Below, piece after piece: positions 46,946 through 59,396 of a stretch of 64,000 nt of DNA. Location: the NCBI GenBank assembly GCA_947095535.1, contig OX352773.1, positions 166,854,438-166,918,437 of the forward strand, given 5' to 3'. The notes below the pieces were generated by a model that worked only from the letters and a program-made list of their open reading frames with translations, did not search any database and was not told where the DNA came from. Within the stretch, counting starts at the first letter, position 1, and each line of letters starts with the position of its first letter. A program made the translations under genes and the position numbers. This stretch comes from Poecilobothrus nobilitatus (lineage: Eukaryota > Arthropoda > Insecta > Diptera > Dolichopodidae).

Positions 46946-49070
46946 TATATTAATTCAATATAATAATATAGAATATCTTTTAAAATACTTCGGTAATTCT
47001 TATTATTTCAAACTCAAAATTTAATTTCTTTTATTAGTACCGTTTAAATTAAAATCGTTGGACAGTAAAACTATAAGATTTTAAAAAATCTAATTTTGTT
47101 CTTAAATGGAATTTTTAATAAACAAAAATATTTATTACACGTATATATAAAACCATGATTATTTCAAAATTTTTCATTAGAAAAAACAAAACATACTTTT
47201 ACATTTTCTAAAAAAAATCTAAAAAAACATTAAATTAAGAAAAAAAAAAGAAAAAAAAAAACGACAATAATCGTATCTAGACATAAATGCGTATATTTAA
47301 AATGTAATGACTTGTCACTTTTTATATGTTTTAAGAATTTTTCGTTTTTCCAAGGTTTTGTTTTTAACTTTCAAAATAATCTGTATTAATTTCTGTTCAA
47401 AATAAATTATGATTTTTTTTTTGTTTTTTCTTATTTAACGTTATTTGTGGCTACAAAAGAGTTTTTATTATCTTTTAACTTTTGAAACCTTATTTGTTGT
47501 TTTTTTTTATTTTTTATTTTGTTAAAAAAGTTGACATTTTTAAAAGTAGTGTGACACATTTCAGTTAAAAAAAAGAAAAGATACCAAGAAAAACAAAAAA
47601 ACAAAAAAAAAAAAAAACTAAAAAAGGAAAGATAACATTTGTATAAAATAACATGTGGGAAAAACAATAAAAAAAATCACGTATGTGACATGAGTATATT
47701 TAAACTGTTTGTAAGGAATTTTTTTTTTCTTTTGGTGAATTTTTTTTTGTTGGTTTATCAAAAAATGTTAATTTAAGAGGGTAGTTATACTTTTAATGAA
47801 TTAACTGTTTTGTGGTTTAAATAAAAACAATTTTTATATTTTTTATGTATGTATTTGATATTTCATATACTTTAATTGTTACATTGATAAGAGTTTTGTT
47901 AACATATAACAAAAAATAGCATATAGCTATGCTATATTCTGCTGGTATCCAAAGGGATATTTTTAGTTATTTTGGTTTTTTCCACGGTTATTGTGTTATT
48001 ATTTTTCATTGTAATTAAATAAAAAAAAAAAACAACAAATTATATAATAAGAATATTAAATTATTTAGTTTCTCAATTCGTATTGTAGAAAATAAAAGTT
48101 ATTTTAAATAATTATCTAAATAATCTTTTGTTTGTAATATACTTCAATAATATATGCTTCAAAAATTCTGAAAAGACAAAAATTCAAACTAACAACTAAG
48201 GTTTATTTTTAAAAATGAACAGATTTTATAGATACTATGAACAAGAATAACAAGAATTACATAACAACATCTAGCACTAGAAAACTATACAACTTAGACT
48301 TCGTAGTAAAATGTTGAATATTTTTTAAAAGTTTTTTTTTTTTTTTTTGTAGGGTACTTTTTAATTATACCTTCAAGACAAATGTCATTATTTTCGAATC
48401 AATTCTAAAAATCAATTGAAATGAAAACACTTTAACATCATCTTGAAATAAGAATTTAAAATAATGAGCGAAAAAAAAAAAAATATATTGCATTATCCTG
48501 TTTTAAATAAAACAAAAATACTTTGAATATAATGACGAAAATATAATGAAAAAAAAAATTTATCTGCAAAAGTATAAAATTATTCTAAACTATTTTTTTT
48601 TTTTTAAAACTTATTTGATTTTGCCACTCAAAGTATACTTTTGAAATATTAATCGATTCTGATTCAGAACTTTTGTAAAGAATTTCTTATATTTATTTGA
48701 TTTAAATTTAAATTTTGTTTTCCTTTTTTTTTTTTTTAAATATGAATACAAACATTTTGTAATGTAATGCAGGTCTTAATATATCTATATTCTATAGATA
48801 TAAAGAAAATAATGAGGTGAAATGAAAAGGAATGAGGTCATATTAATCATAAGAAAACATTTCTTAAATTTCACAAAATTGTCATCATTTATATAAATAA
48901 TTATAAAAAGAAAAAAAAAATTTGCAAAGAAAATCTTTTAAAATACCATGAATCTTATAAAACAAAACGATATGTAAAATAAACGATTTCAAAGGTGCAC
49001 GTTCCCAAAAAAATTCTATATAATATAAAAAATGTTTTGAATTTATAAAGAAAAAAAAAAAAAAAAATCT
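46946..49070. other. AT-rich intergenic stretch
   Basis: Homopolymer-rich, with no coding-like island recognised. The frame at 47431-47667 is Phe-rich low-complexity translation. Confidence 0.6.
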
Positions 49071-49248
49071 GATCAATGGTGTATTAAGTTGCAGTAATTT
49101 TCGTTTTAAATCGAAAAAGTCCTGAGTTTTAACCACAATCACATCATATCCATTAGTAGTAATTAATATCGTGACTAATAAATAGATGAGCGCAAGTATT
49201 TGTCTTTTATAATTGTTAAACAATAGCTTTTGTTGCGTTATCAGGAGT
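49071..49248 (-). CDS. Possible coding exon, minus strand
   Basis: After a potential acceptor (ttttctttag|a at 49248) a frame without ATG reads KLLFNNYKRQILALIYLLV, TILITTNGYDVIVVKTQDF and FDLKRKLLQLNTPLI before running into a T homopolymer. It combines a hydrophobic segment with a mixed-charge helix-like end and uses varied codons, unlike neighbouring frames. No family is recognised. It could be an exon of a membrane or secreted protein, a fossil, or chance. There is no clear donor at the distal end, which weakens the case. Confidence 0.22.
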
Positions 49249-52200
49249 CTAAAGAAAATCTTAATTTAAATAAGTGAAACTCCATTAAATATTGGGTTGA
49301 AAGGGGAAAAAATTCGGAAAAAAGATCCTGCATTTGTATGAATTTATTAAGTTTAAATTGTCAAACTCAACCAACCCATGATTTTAAAAATTATTATTAT
49401 AACGAACATGATTTGAACACATATTTGATTATTATAGTTTTCCCGACTTTGAGGAGTGTGGATCAAAAAAATTGTATGCAAAATTAATGTAACAAAATTA
49501 AACTAATAAGTAGATTTTGTCAATTTTTCTTTTTCTTTTTTTTTTTTTTTTGGGAAATGTGTTTGAAATGGAAAACTAAATTTTTCATATCTTGAAATTT
49601 ATATACAGATGTGAATATACACGTTTATTATATTTAATTAAATTTCAACTGATTTTTGGGAAGCACACGTTAATTTACATGCATATAATAATATATAAAA
49701 AATATATTCTTTTTTTATATTCCTTTTATACAATCTTTTGATTGAAGTAAAATTTTCAAGGATACCATAACAATATACATACTTATTCATATAATATGTA
49801 ATATAAAAACCTGTGCAAATGTTATAATTAGATACATTCACGTTTTTTTTTTTTTGTTGATTTTTTCTTCAAGACAACAAAACTTTTTTAATTAATTAAT
49901 AAAAAAAAAAAATTATATTTTGTTGGATAATAAAATTTAATTTATTAAATAAGAAAATAGAATTTTAATTAATGTTTTTTTTTTTTTTTGGTTTTTTCCT
50001 TTCAATCTAAAGATTTTATTTTGAAATATGTACCTGTAATAAAATTAATTTTTTATATTTTCTTACGTTTTGGCTTACAAAAAATTGATACCGTATTTTT
50101 TTAAATATTTTAAAATCTATTTGATTTTAATTAAATTAAAATATTTGAATTAAAATTATTTTTAAATATCCTAAAAGTATGCAATATTCCGTGGAATCCC
50201 AGCATTTTTCTTTTTTGTAATAACATTTAAAGTATCTAGTAAATTTTATGTTAGTTTTTTGCTATAATTAGTTTTTATATGGTGGGTATATTTATATTTT
50301 AAGTGGTAAGCACATATTTTCTTTTTTATATTGAAAAAATTTAGATGTTAAAAACAATATTATTTCTGTATTTTATAATAAATTGACGTACTCTGGCCTA
50401 CTTAACTTAACTTAATTTATTTAGCTTAATTTTAAAACCTAATACAAAAACTTTCTTTTGGCATTTAATTATTAAGTGCTATCTAACGACCAAGATTCTC
50501 TTATTATGCTTTTATCTTTATCCGGTATGGACATATTTTTAATTTTCTCCATTAATATTGCCCGGAGTATATTCTATAGTTTAAAGGGATTACAAGTAGA
50601 TTTAATTAATAATGAAGTTTTTTATCTGAATTTTTACCACCTTGCTAAATTTATAATTTATAATTTTCACTCAAAAGTTTTATGAGATAAATACAATAAC
50701 AAAAATATGTACAAAGAGACATACAAAAAAGATGCCAACAGTTTTAATACCATCGATTAAGTAGCGATCATATTTAAAATCAGACTTAGAGCAAAAATTG
50801 AAATTTTTAACAAGTGAAATTTGAAAATATATTTTTTTAACGTAACTATGAATGTATTGTAGTGTTTTATTTCAAAGGCATTGCTATCAAATGTTTTAGT
50901 GTACAAAAAATTCGAAACACCTTTTTTTTTTATAAACATATTTTTTTACTACCTACAAAAAATGAATGAAATAAAACGAAGGTTTTATTTTTCTTCTTTT
51001 AATAAGATAAAAATTTTAACATTTAAAAAAAAAAAAAAATTTAAAACTTTTCTTCATCATAAACTAAGAAGTAAAGATTATCAAGTATTTTCTTTACCTT
51101 ATAATTTTTTTCTAAGAAATTTTTTATTTGCAAGGATTGGGTAAAAAAAAAAAATCTCATAACGAGCTCTCAAGATACAGTTTTAGTTTACATATCATTT
51201 TGTATTTTGTTTTTTTTTAATAACTGCTACTTAAAATATGGTAAGATTTGTAATAGTACCAATTAGGTGATAATTTATTTTTTTTTTTGCACAAATACAA
51301 AACGAAGAAAAAAGAAAAATTAAAATTTCCTTATTTTGAGAGGATTTATGTTGTTTTTTTTTGTTTCTTATACTAATAAGGAAAAAAAAAAATGTGGTGG
51401 AAAATTTGATATGCTTATTTCATTTTTTCCCTGGGGCAATATATTATATATACGTTACTTTGTAGAAGCGTTATATTTACAGTATAAAAATGTTGGAAAT
51501 TTATATATATATATATACAGTACAGAAATGTTGGAAAAAAATATATATACATATATGTGTACATGAATGTGTATTGTTATATTTTAATTTTTGTTTTTCC
51601 ATATAATTAATTATTTTGTTAGGAATAAGTATCATCTATCTTATATATATTATATGTATATTATTTATATATATATATTACTTATATATATATATGTATA
51701 ATTAATATGATTTATTTATTTGCGAATAATGCAGTTATAAAAGATAAACGATCAAAATTAAAAGAATTAAAAAAATAACATATTAAAAATAATTTTTGTT
51801 TTATACTTTCTAAAAAAAAAAAAAAACTCATTTTTAATTAAAATCGGATAATGCTAAACAGTATTATAGAACTTTTTGATCTTATCTGACTTAGATATCT
51901 TGTTGACTTATATATTTTAGGTTGAAATAAACACAATTAGCGCTCTTGTTAGATTTGGAAAACCTAGTATTACTTTGGCTTTGAGATTTATTTATATTAA
52001 CAAAATTTAACTTAAAACTATTTTAAAATTATGTAACTTACTAAATACATTGCACAATTTTTAAATTTTCTTTTTATATAACAAAAAAATATTTATATTA
52101 TATTATCATGAGCAAGTAATTTGTTTAAGCAAATTGAGCATCTTGAAACTGGTTAATTTTCACCAAAAAATTTGTTCTATAAAAATTAAAATATAATAAA

Positions 52201-53370
52201 TTATGAGACATTAAAGGGCTTAAGAGCACAACCAAATAAAACATTGTAATAAATCCGGTAGAATCGTTATGCGAAATTAAAATATTATGACCAATCATAG
52301 CACAAATTAAAAATCTTATACAATGCAATCTATTTATGCCCAATAGTTTAGATTTAATCTCATAAGGATACAGTTCTGAAAATAAATGAAATCTTCTAAG
52401 GACTAACAAGGATTCTAACCCTTCTAAACAAGGATTCTAAATAATTTCGTCAAATTCAAGTGACATATACTTTACTAATAAAATGACATATACAAAATTT
52501 TCAAAGTATATATGGATTGAACCAAAAAATAACTTGATTACTAATTTATGAAACTTACAAACATTTGATTTGCTTTGGTAATTGTAGAAATAATACCCAA
52601 TAGAAATTATACTAAATTTATCCATAGTATAATATATATATATATACATATATATTTATAATATACCCATATATTTAATTATTTAAGTTGAAAGGGCTTC
52701 ATTCATTTCATTCATCATTATTATTCCTTTTTTATACAATAGTTGTTTGGATTTATTTTTTTAAATTCTTTCTCAAATTTCCATCCATATGTAAAATTAA
52801 TTTTTTTTTTTATTTTTTTTTTTTTGGTATACATTATTTCATTTCAACATTTTAATTAACAAATAGTATATATAACTTTAGGAAACTATGCTAATATTCT
52901 GACAATTATTGATACCTTTTAATGTAATTATTGATCTTACATTGATATTAACATCCTTTCACCACAAAAAAAAAAGGAAAGAAAGAAAAATTAATTCAAT
53001 TATTTTAAATTAATACGATACCCAAGGCACTATTTGTCAATATAAGCATTATTGGTTATCGTAGAAGAAATTTATTCAGACAAAATTGTTTTCATTTTAT
53101 GTCCATATACTAATTGTTATATGTTTATATATATATATGTTATATAATATACATATATATATACAGGATGTTTCATAAGTTAAGGATCCATATCAAGTAA
53201 TAGCAAAATTACAAAAAAAATTATTTAAAGGATCACTAATAAGAAAGAAAAAAATGAAGGACAAGGACATGCATAATTATAAGGATTTTGAAGATAAGAA
53301 ATATGAATTTAAAATTGAAGAAAGTTTCAATTTTAAATAACTTAGGAATTAGTACACTATAAGTAATTAT
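49249..53370. other. AT-rich intergenic stretch
   Basis: Over 4 kb without a supportable gene. Frames at 50476-50685, 50881-51144 and 52125-52409 have hydrophobic AT-driven composition. TA arrays lie at 51500-51516 and 51640-51705. An isolated ACAGGATGTTTC terminus at 53162-53175 matches the end of the 16.25-kb MITE. Confidence 0.5.
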
Positions 53371-53380
53371 TTTGGTTATT
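53371..53380. repeat. Candidate target-site duplication of U6-LINE insertion (3' side)
   Basis: TTTGGTTATT is identical to 54665-54674 on the other side of the chimera. Five of the ten bases overlap the TTA-repeat tail, so the unambiguous part is TTTGG. Confidence 0.55.
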
Positions 53381-54560
53381 ATTATTATTATTTTTAGTAC
53401 CAGCCCAGTATGAATACTAAGTGGTAGTATGAAACCCTTTGCCTGGAAGGCATGTGGGCTATTTTATTTTCCAATTTCTGTTGTTCTTCTTGTTTTTTCT
53501 TATATGTAGGTTAATATTTGTTTTTAGCTTAAGTTGGTAAGTGTTGTTGTTGATGGTCCTGACATATTAAATGTTGTTCCAGATCCCGAAGTGTTGCATC
53601 AGTTGTTTTGTGTAGTTTGTGTGTGAATATTCATTACTGGCAAGTGCTGCTGGTGGTGTGATCCTTTCTAACCAATATCTTTCCGTTTCTGCACACTCGT
53701 TATATATGTGCTTGATTATGAGTGGATTCAAACAGAAGTTGCATGTGGGCGGGCCTTTCGCTATAGTCAAAGAGGTGTTTATTGGTCGCCAGTGTGCAGC
53801 CCAGTCTTATTCTTGTTATTTTAATCGCTAACTGTCTGTTGCAGTTTGCTGGGTTAGGAGAGTTTGCATTAACGCTGTGCGCTCTTCTGAAAACCTCTGT
53901 GCTGTCATAAAGTCTTTGTCTTATATTCCTTATCTCGTTGTTTATTATCTTGTTTGCATAGTTTGTTGAGGTGACTCTATATGTGATTATCGGGCTTTTC
54001 GTTGCCATTTTCGCCTCTCTGTCTGCATACGTATTTCCCGTTATTCCCACATGGCCTGGAATCCATGTGAGCTTGATTTTTCCTTAATTTTTGATGATTA
54101 AGTTTCTTATCTGCTGGATCATCTGTAGTTTGTTGTTGGTGTTGATGACTGCCCTGATCACACTCAGGCAGTCCGTGAGGATTATGTGACGTTTTTTAGA
54201 TTTATTAGCCAGCTTAATAGCTTCCCACACAGCCAGTTCTTCTCCGACGAAGACTTGGCATTGGCGCGGTAATCTTCCTATGATAATGGTAGTTTCTGAT
54301 TTGGTTACAGCAAAGCCGACGCCATCTTCAGACTTTGAGGAGTCTGTGTATAGCTCCGTTGCTCTACCCCAACTACTTTTCTTCTCTTTGAATAGCTTTC
54401 GGTAAACTTCACTACTCGTGGTTTGTTTGCAGTGCGTTGCTAGACTGTAATCTATGTGTTTTCTCCAGTCTCCCCATACGTGTTGTTTTTCTATTTGAAA
54501 TTCTGGTGGTGTTATTTCAAGATCAAGTTTTTTGTACTTCTTGACTGCTCTATCTAAAAA
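53376..54560 (-). mobile_element. 3' part of I-clade-like LINE, fused to U6
   Basis: The minus strand reads from the U6 3' end straight into an ORF2-like frame, then a 3' UTR and a terminal (TAA)5 repeat (53376-53390), the type of tail known for I-factor-like LINEs. The coding part contains an RNase H domain and a CCHC-like C-terminal motif. The element is truncated at its 5' side exactly where U6 begins. It is flanked by the candidate TTTGGTTATT duplication together with U6, so the two were probably inserted in one event. Its GC content is visibly higher than the flanks, which suggests a recent arrival. Confidence 0.85.
53567..54555 (-). pseudogene. LINE ORF2 fragment: RNase H domain and C-terminal Cys/His motif, broken
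   Basis: Read from 54555 downward on the minus strand, about 140 codons are open. They include TELYTDSSKSEDGVGFAV (first RNase H Asp), FVGEELAVWEAIKLA (Glu) and HIILTDCLSVIRAV (second Asp). An in-frame TAA follows NLIIKN at about 54086. The frame resumes with KLTWIPGHVGITGNTYADRE (His and final Asp), so all core RNase H residues are recognisable. A later frameshift near 53740 separates this from PPTCNFCLNPLIIKHIYNEC, the CxxC...H...C motif at the end of I/Jockey-type ORF2 proteins. Reverse transcriptase and endonuclease regions are missing. With one stop, one frameshift and the missing 5' part it cannot make an active protein. Confidence 0.85.
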
Positions 54561-54606
54561 ATGTGGGACGCTTCACGATTTTGCGTGTCATCCTTGCGCA
54601 GGGGCC

Positions 54607-54646
<40 letters not shown>

Positions 54647-54663
54647 TCTGCCGAAGCAAGAAC
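54561..54663 (-). ncRNA. U6: U6 spliceosomal snRNA sequence, probable retrocopy
   Basis: The minus strand carries a complete U6: the 5' stem-loop beginning GTTCTTGCTTCGGCAGAACA, the invariant ATACAGAGA box at about position 41, AGATTAGCATGGCCCCTGCG, and a 3' end in six Ts (into 54556). From memory of the insect sequence it differs by about one base near the 3' end (GCGTCCCACA for GCGTTCCACA). U6 pairs with U4 and U2 and forms the catalytic core of the spliceosome. Upstream of it (54664-54730) I see no insect-type PSE and no TATA box at the correct distance. It is joined directly to a LINE fragment and flanked by a shared short duplication. It is therefore more likely a U6 pseudogene made by template switching than an expressed gene. 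Confidence 0.9.
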
Positions 54664-54664
54664 G

Positions 54665-54674
54665 TTTGGTTATT
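54665..54674. repeat. Candidate target-site duplication of U6-LINE insertion (5' side)
   Basis: TTTGGTTATT, identical to 53371-53380. One extra base (54664) separates it from the first nucleotide of U6. Confidence 0.55.
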
Positions 54675-55355
54675 TTTGAATAAGGCAAAAAAAAAAAATA
54701 TAAAATAAAGAATATATACGTGAGGATTATCCAAAAAATAGTTAAACATGGTCTTACATATTAAATTGATGGTTATTTATGTCCTTTTAAACTCTTGTAA
54801 ATTTTTTGTTATAATATTAAAAATTGATTGACTTGTGGTGTACTCTTCCTATATAGAATATCATATATTATATATGTATATAAGTACATATAAATTGGAC
54901 TTCAGTAGTATTTTTCCTTTAATTTATTTAATACAAAAAGGATAATTAAAAACAAAAAGATAATATTGTATTATTAAAGTGCTATATCAGTTTTCTGTAT
55001 TGATTATAATAAGGATTATAGAAATTTGTTATATATAATTTGTTTTATTTATTTTCAAAGGAAATTACATAAGAGTTGTAATATATTTAATATGATGTCC
55101 TTGTATTATTTCTTATAAAACCTTCTAAATTTGAATTGATTTCATAATTTTCATTTTAAAATAGAAAACACAAAAAAAAACTGGTCATTTATTCAATAAT
55201 TACATTTAAAACAAAGATTTTTAAATATCTTTTTTTTTTAACTTGGACTTTGTTTTATTTTTAATTTTGTAATCCTTTGTATGTAAAATATGATATAGTG
55301 ACAGAACTCCCGAGCAAATGAGGTCCAAGGGTCTTAATTCCACTAGATCGTGAGC
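54675..55355. other. AT-rich spacer
   Basis: No feature recognised. It would contain the U6 promoter if the copy were functional, but no PSE-like element is seen. Confidence 0.5.
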
Positions 55356-56050
55356 TTTAAGTCCATTTCGAAGAAGAATTAAAGCCCACTGAGTATTACA
55401 AAGGTTACCATCATAAGTCTGTATTTTATTTGATGACATGTCAAAAGTCCCATGGTCAGAAGTCCCATTGGGATTTTTGACTCACTTCAATAGGACTTTT
55501 CTCTCATTATTAAGATCTCAGAGATTTTGGGAGGGATTTTAGAATTGAATTCAAAATCAAGATTAAACGCCTTTTACAGAATATTTAGATATATGCATAT
55601 GTGAGTTTCAGAAGTAGGAGAGATTTTAGAGTTGGTTACAAAATCAGGATTATGCGCTTTTTTCCAAAATATGTATATAATCTTTCTAATTCAAAAATTG
55701 TATATGCATATATCTAAATATTCTGCAAAAGTTGTATAATCCTGATTTAGAATTCAATTGTAAAATCTTTCCCAAAATCCCTGAGAATGGGAGTATTACT
55801 TATACACATATTTTGGCAACAGCATATAACCCTGATTTTGTAACCAACTCTATAATCCCTCCCAATTCAGAATTTTCCACATATACATATTAGTAAATAT
55901 TCTGGAAAAAAGGGATACCGCAATTTTTATCCAAAACTCTAAAATCCCTCCTAATGCATTTCGTCTACATATTCTATTACTCTCTTCTATTAATAACAAA
56001 AAATAGTGTGGGTCTTATTTCCAATTCAAAAGGAATTAAAACGCGCGGAT
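55356..56050. repeat. Foldback-type dispersed repeat, copy 2
   Basis: Direct copy of 148-700, beginning with GAAGAATTAAAGCCCACTGA. The inverted halves are clear. 55520-55605 ('gagattttgggagggattttagaattgaattcaaaatca...gatatatgcatatgtgag') is mirrored by 55690-55795 ('tatgcatatatctaaatattctgcaaaag...cccaaaatccctgagaatg'). A second pair of inverted blocks involves 'ggagagattttagagttggttacaaaatcagg' and its complement at 55835-55865. It contains no usable frame. The end motif 'aaggaattaaaacgcgcgg' resembles the 737-760 region near copy 1. Confidence 0.65.
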
Positions 56051-58058
56051 TTCTCAAAATTTCTTTTTACGATTCAGAATTATAAATCTTTTGAAACTAT
56101 AAATTTAATTTAATTTAAGTTAAGGAGAAAAAAATGTTTGCAATCAAACCATAAATAAAAAATCACTTTTAAATCACGAATGATTTGAAAATTTTGTTTT
56201 TTCTTAAAGTTGAAGCTTAAAGTTTTTCAGTATGTTTAAATACCAAATAAATAATTTTTGTCCATTAGAAAGATTCTAAAAAAAAAAAAAAATAAATATG
56301 AAATTACCTAATAATAGACAAGAGTAACGATATTTTTTAAAAATTGATTTTTTGTTAGTTTTTATATTTTATATTGTATAATTTAAGGCAATTTGTATCT
56401 CATTCTTTTCATTGGTTCAATTTGATTCTTTTGAGAAATCATATTATTCAAATCAATACTTACAATCCACACTTATCTATATATGTATATAGAAAAAAGA
56501 AATATGTATGTATATATAATATATTATATATATACACATATGTGTAAACTAAAATGTATAATATCCATATATAAAATAAATGGTAGTAAGATTAAAAATA
56601 AAAAAAAAACACTAACTATTTATCTTAATTGTTCTAGAATATCCCACTGGGTATATTTGTGATAAATATTCAACAAAAACAAATATATATATATACATTT
56701 ATATAACGTATATAGTAAAACTTTCTAATCTAAATAAAAAAAATAAAAACGCTGTAGGGTAATACTGAAACAAATAATAAAAGATAGGAAAAGATAGGGA
56801 TAGGAAAAAAAAAATGTATAGAATCTGTAAAAAAGGAGCAATATAATACAATAAACAGAGATTTTTTTCTTTTTATTGTCTGTTTCTGTTCATTATTATA
56901 AAAAAAAATAGTGGGGTGCTAAAGTTGATGAAGTCGTTGGATTGACTCTGCCATCTTGCCACCTACACTATAAATAACATAAATATAAAGATATTTTTTT
57001 CTTTTTGTTTTTTGCTTTGTTTTTCAGTCATTTGAGATTTGATCAAAATCAGGAAATGTTAACTCCTATTATTGAACAAATACAGTAAAAATGAAAAGAT
57101 TAAAGAAAAATTGTTAAAAATGGATTTTTTTTTTTTCATACTTTCTTTTTTTTTATTTGTACATTATTATGCAATAATACATATGAGGTTATAATTATTC
57201 ATATGACATATAGATAGGAAAATGGAATTTGTGAATAAATAAAAAGTTTTAGTTATTAATAATTCCTGTATATAGAGAAGAAAACCATAAAATTCCAACT
57301 GTTCGTGAAAAAAAGGTAAATTTTTATATATTGGAATATGTTTTTCAATGCGTTATAATTATTGGTAATATTTTTTTTCTAGAAAGAAAAAGTTCTTATA
57401 TTACGTTTAGAAAGAGTTTTAAGGCAGAAGAAAGGCTTAAAATGACTTGAAGAAGAAGCGTCTAAGTGAAATAAAACGAAATAGAAAGTCTTGTCAAAGT
57501 CAAAAGTTTTGGGTTAAAATTAAAAAACTAACACAAAACAGAGATATTTAGAGAGAATTTATGGAAGCCTTATGTTCGCTAAAGGAAAAATCTGGAGACA
57601 AAAAAAATAAAAGTTTTAAAATTAAAGAATAAAATATATATTTAAGTAGTTTCATAGTGTGTAAAAACTGAGGAAAACTAACCCACAAAAAAAAATATTC
57701 CTTTTATTAAATATTACTTAAACCCAATTCAGTACACAGGTTAAGGCATGAGATACTGTCAAAACCTTAATGAAAGTAAAAGTATAATCTCAAATGATAT
57801 ATATAGATTTACAAAACTGGATATCGTTTTTAAAACATATTCTGGAATACAAAAAGCATAGTTATGTATTCACAGTGTATAAACTAAAAAAAAAAACGTT
57901 CCGTCAATTAAATATTACCTCGACTCCTTATTCTACGAGATATTATCCATACCCTAACAGAGGTATAATCGAAAAAGATATATATTTTTATCAAACTGCT
58001 TGAAACCATTATTCAAAGATATCTTGGATTACAATACATTTCATTTACTTAAGACTGT
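56051..58058. other. AT-rich stretch with one coding-like patch
   Basis: Mostly homopolymer DNA. A less AT-rich patch at 56905-56975 could hold the last few codons of a minus-strand gene, listed separately. 57400-57620 is A/G-rich without an open frame on either strand that looks coding. Confidence 0.45.
56919..56967 (-). CDS. Possible terminal coding exon, minus strand
   Basis: A potential acceptor (atttatag|t) is followed on the minus strand by codons for VGGKMAESIQRLHQL and a TAG at 56919-56921. The patch is conspicuously GC-richer than its flanks and the residues are not AT-driven. At 49 bp it is too short to judge by composition alone. The rest of such a gene would lie to the right, where I could not identify other exons. 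Confidence 0.2.
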
Positions 58059-58895
58059 GGGCGTGATTTCGATAGTCATATCATTTTCATTTTTTGTGAA
58101 AAACAAAATTTTTGATTTCGACAGTCATAAAAAATGAAAACAAGCTGATTTTGATAGTCGTTTTTTATGATATACTCATTTAAAACGTCATATTTTCCCA
58201 TTGTGAAATTGTTAAATAACTGCTTATAAAAATGGATTTAGGGAAAAAATAGTAAGTATTTTATGTATTTATGTATGTTTATATGTATATAGGCATTTTC
58301 ATAAGCAACCTATGACGATGCAATAGTATAGGCTGCAAGAAAGCCCATTATTTTATGATTTATAAGTCGGAACGACATGATTTAAAAAAGGTACTTACCG
58401 ATTTTGTTGTAAAATTTATTTATCACAAAAAAAAATAAAAAAGCTTTTAAAAGCCCGTTTTAAAAAACAGACGCCAAAAACTAAGGAGCCACTTTTCTGG
58501 ACTTTTTTAATTTTTTTTTTTTTTAGTTTCTATTACAGTATTGTCGACTACGTTTTGTAAATCACATCGGTCCGACTTTTTGATCCCAAGATATGGGGAC
58601 TTCTCTAAAATAACAGCTAGTATTTTATAAAAGTCAGTATTTATTGTTCTCATTATGTAGACAATATTATTTAATAATTTATGACCACTTAAGTTTTTAC
58701 TTTTAGCTTTTATTTTATTTGTATAGCCAAAACCTCAAAATAAGAAAGTATTGCCGGTTTAAAAAAAAATATATAAATCATTTTAATTGCAAATTCCATT
58801 TAATTTTTTCAGGCTATCAAAATCTCCAAAAATGATTAAAATGATATGATTTTTGTCATTTTCATTTTTATGAAATGACTATCGAAATCAGCGCC
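58059..58895. mobile_element. TIR element with repeated TTTCGATAGTCAT motif
   Basis: The left end GGCGTGATTTCGATAGTCAT is mirrored by ATGACTATCGAAATCAGCGCC on the right, with a single one-base gap. Further copies of the motif lie subterminally (GATTTCGACAGTCAT at 58112, CTGATTTTGATAGTCG at 58146), as expected for transposase-binding arrays. The interior is AT-rich with no transposase frame. The target duplication is unclear. It is probably a non-autonomous DNA transposon. Confidence 0.65.
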
Positions 58896-59361
58896 TATAT
58901 CAAAAATTAAATTCAAGAATTTTGAAAAGTACTGTTTAAAAAAGTGTAAGATAATCCGATAAACATAATTTCCTGCTCCACTTTTACTTCAAAATAGTAG
59001 GCAACAACATTTAACAAAATAAATTGAAAGCAAATCTCATAAAAGTAAGAAGTAAACTATACTTCCAAATTAAAAATTATAAATTAACAACATTATAAAC
59101 GTTTAAATTAATTTTAGAATAACTTTCTAATTAGGCATATTTTGATTACAATTTGTTGGTTAAGAAAAGAAAAATTATAACTATAGTAAAAACGTGATGG
59201 TAATTTATTATGAATTTGAAGGCGTATTGAATGCGTGTCAAAATTTCTATATGTATATATATATATATACATAATAATGGGGTGAAAAAATTTCATATAT
59301 CATTTTGGGAGATGATCTTTTAAGACAGTAATTACTTTAGGAAAATAATAATTTATGTATG

Positions 59362-59396
<35 letters not shown>

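Noticed and set aside
50476..50685. 69-residue hydrophobic + strand frame, considered as a chemoreceptor fragment
   Set aside because: No conserved chemoreceptor motif is visible and the frame starts at a non-ATG codon.
52125..52409. 94-residue minus-strand frame
   Set aside because: AT-driven hydrophobic composition with no splice context or recognisable family.
54561..54663. Functional U6 snRNA gene
   Set aside because: No insect-type PSE or correctly spaced TATA is seen upstream, and it is fused to a LINE 3' end with a shared flanking repeat. Kept as a probable retrocopy.
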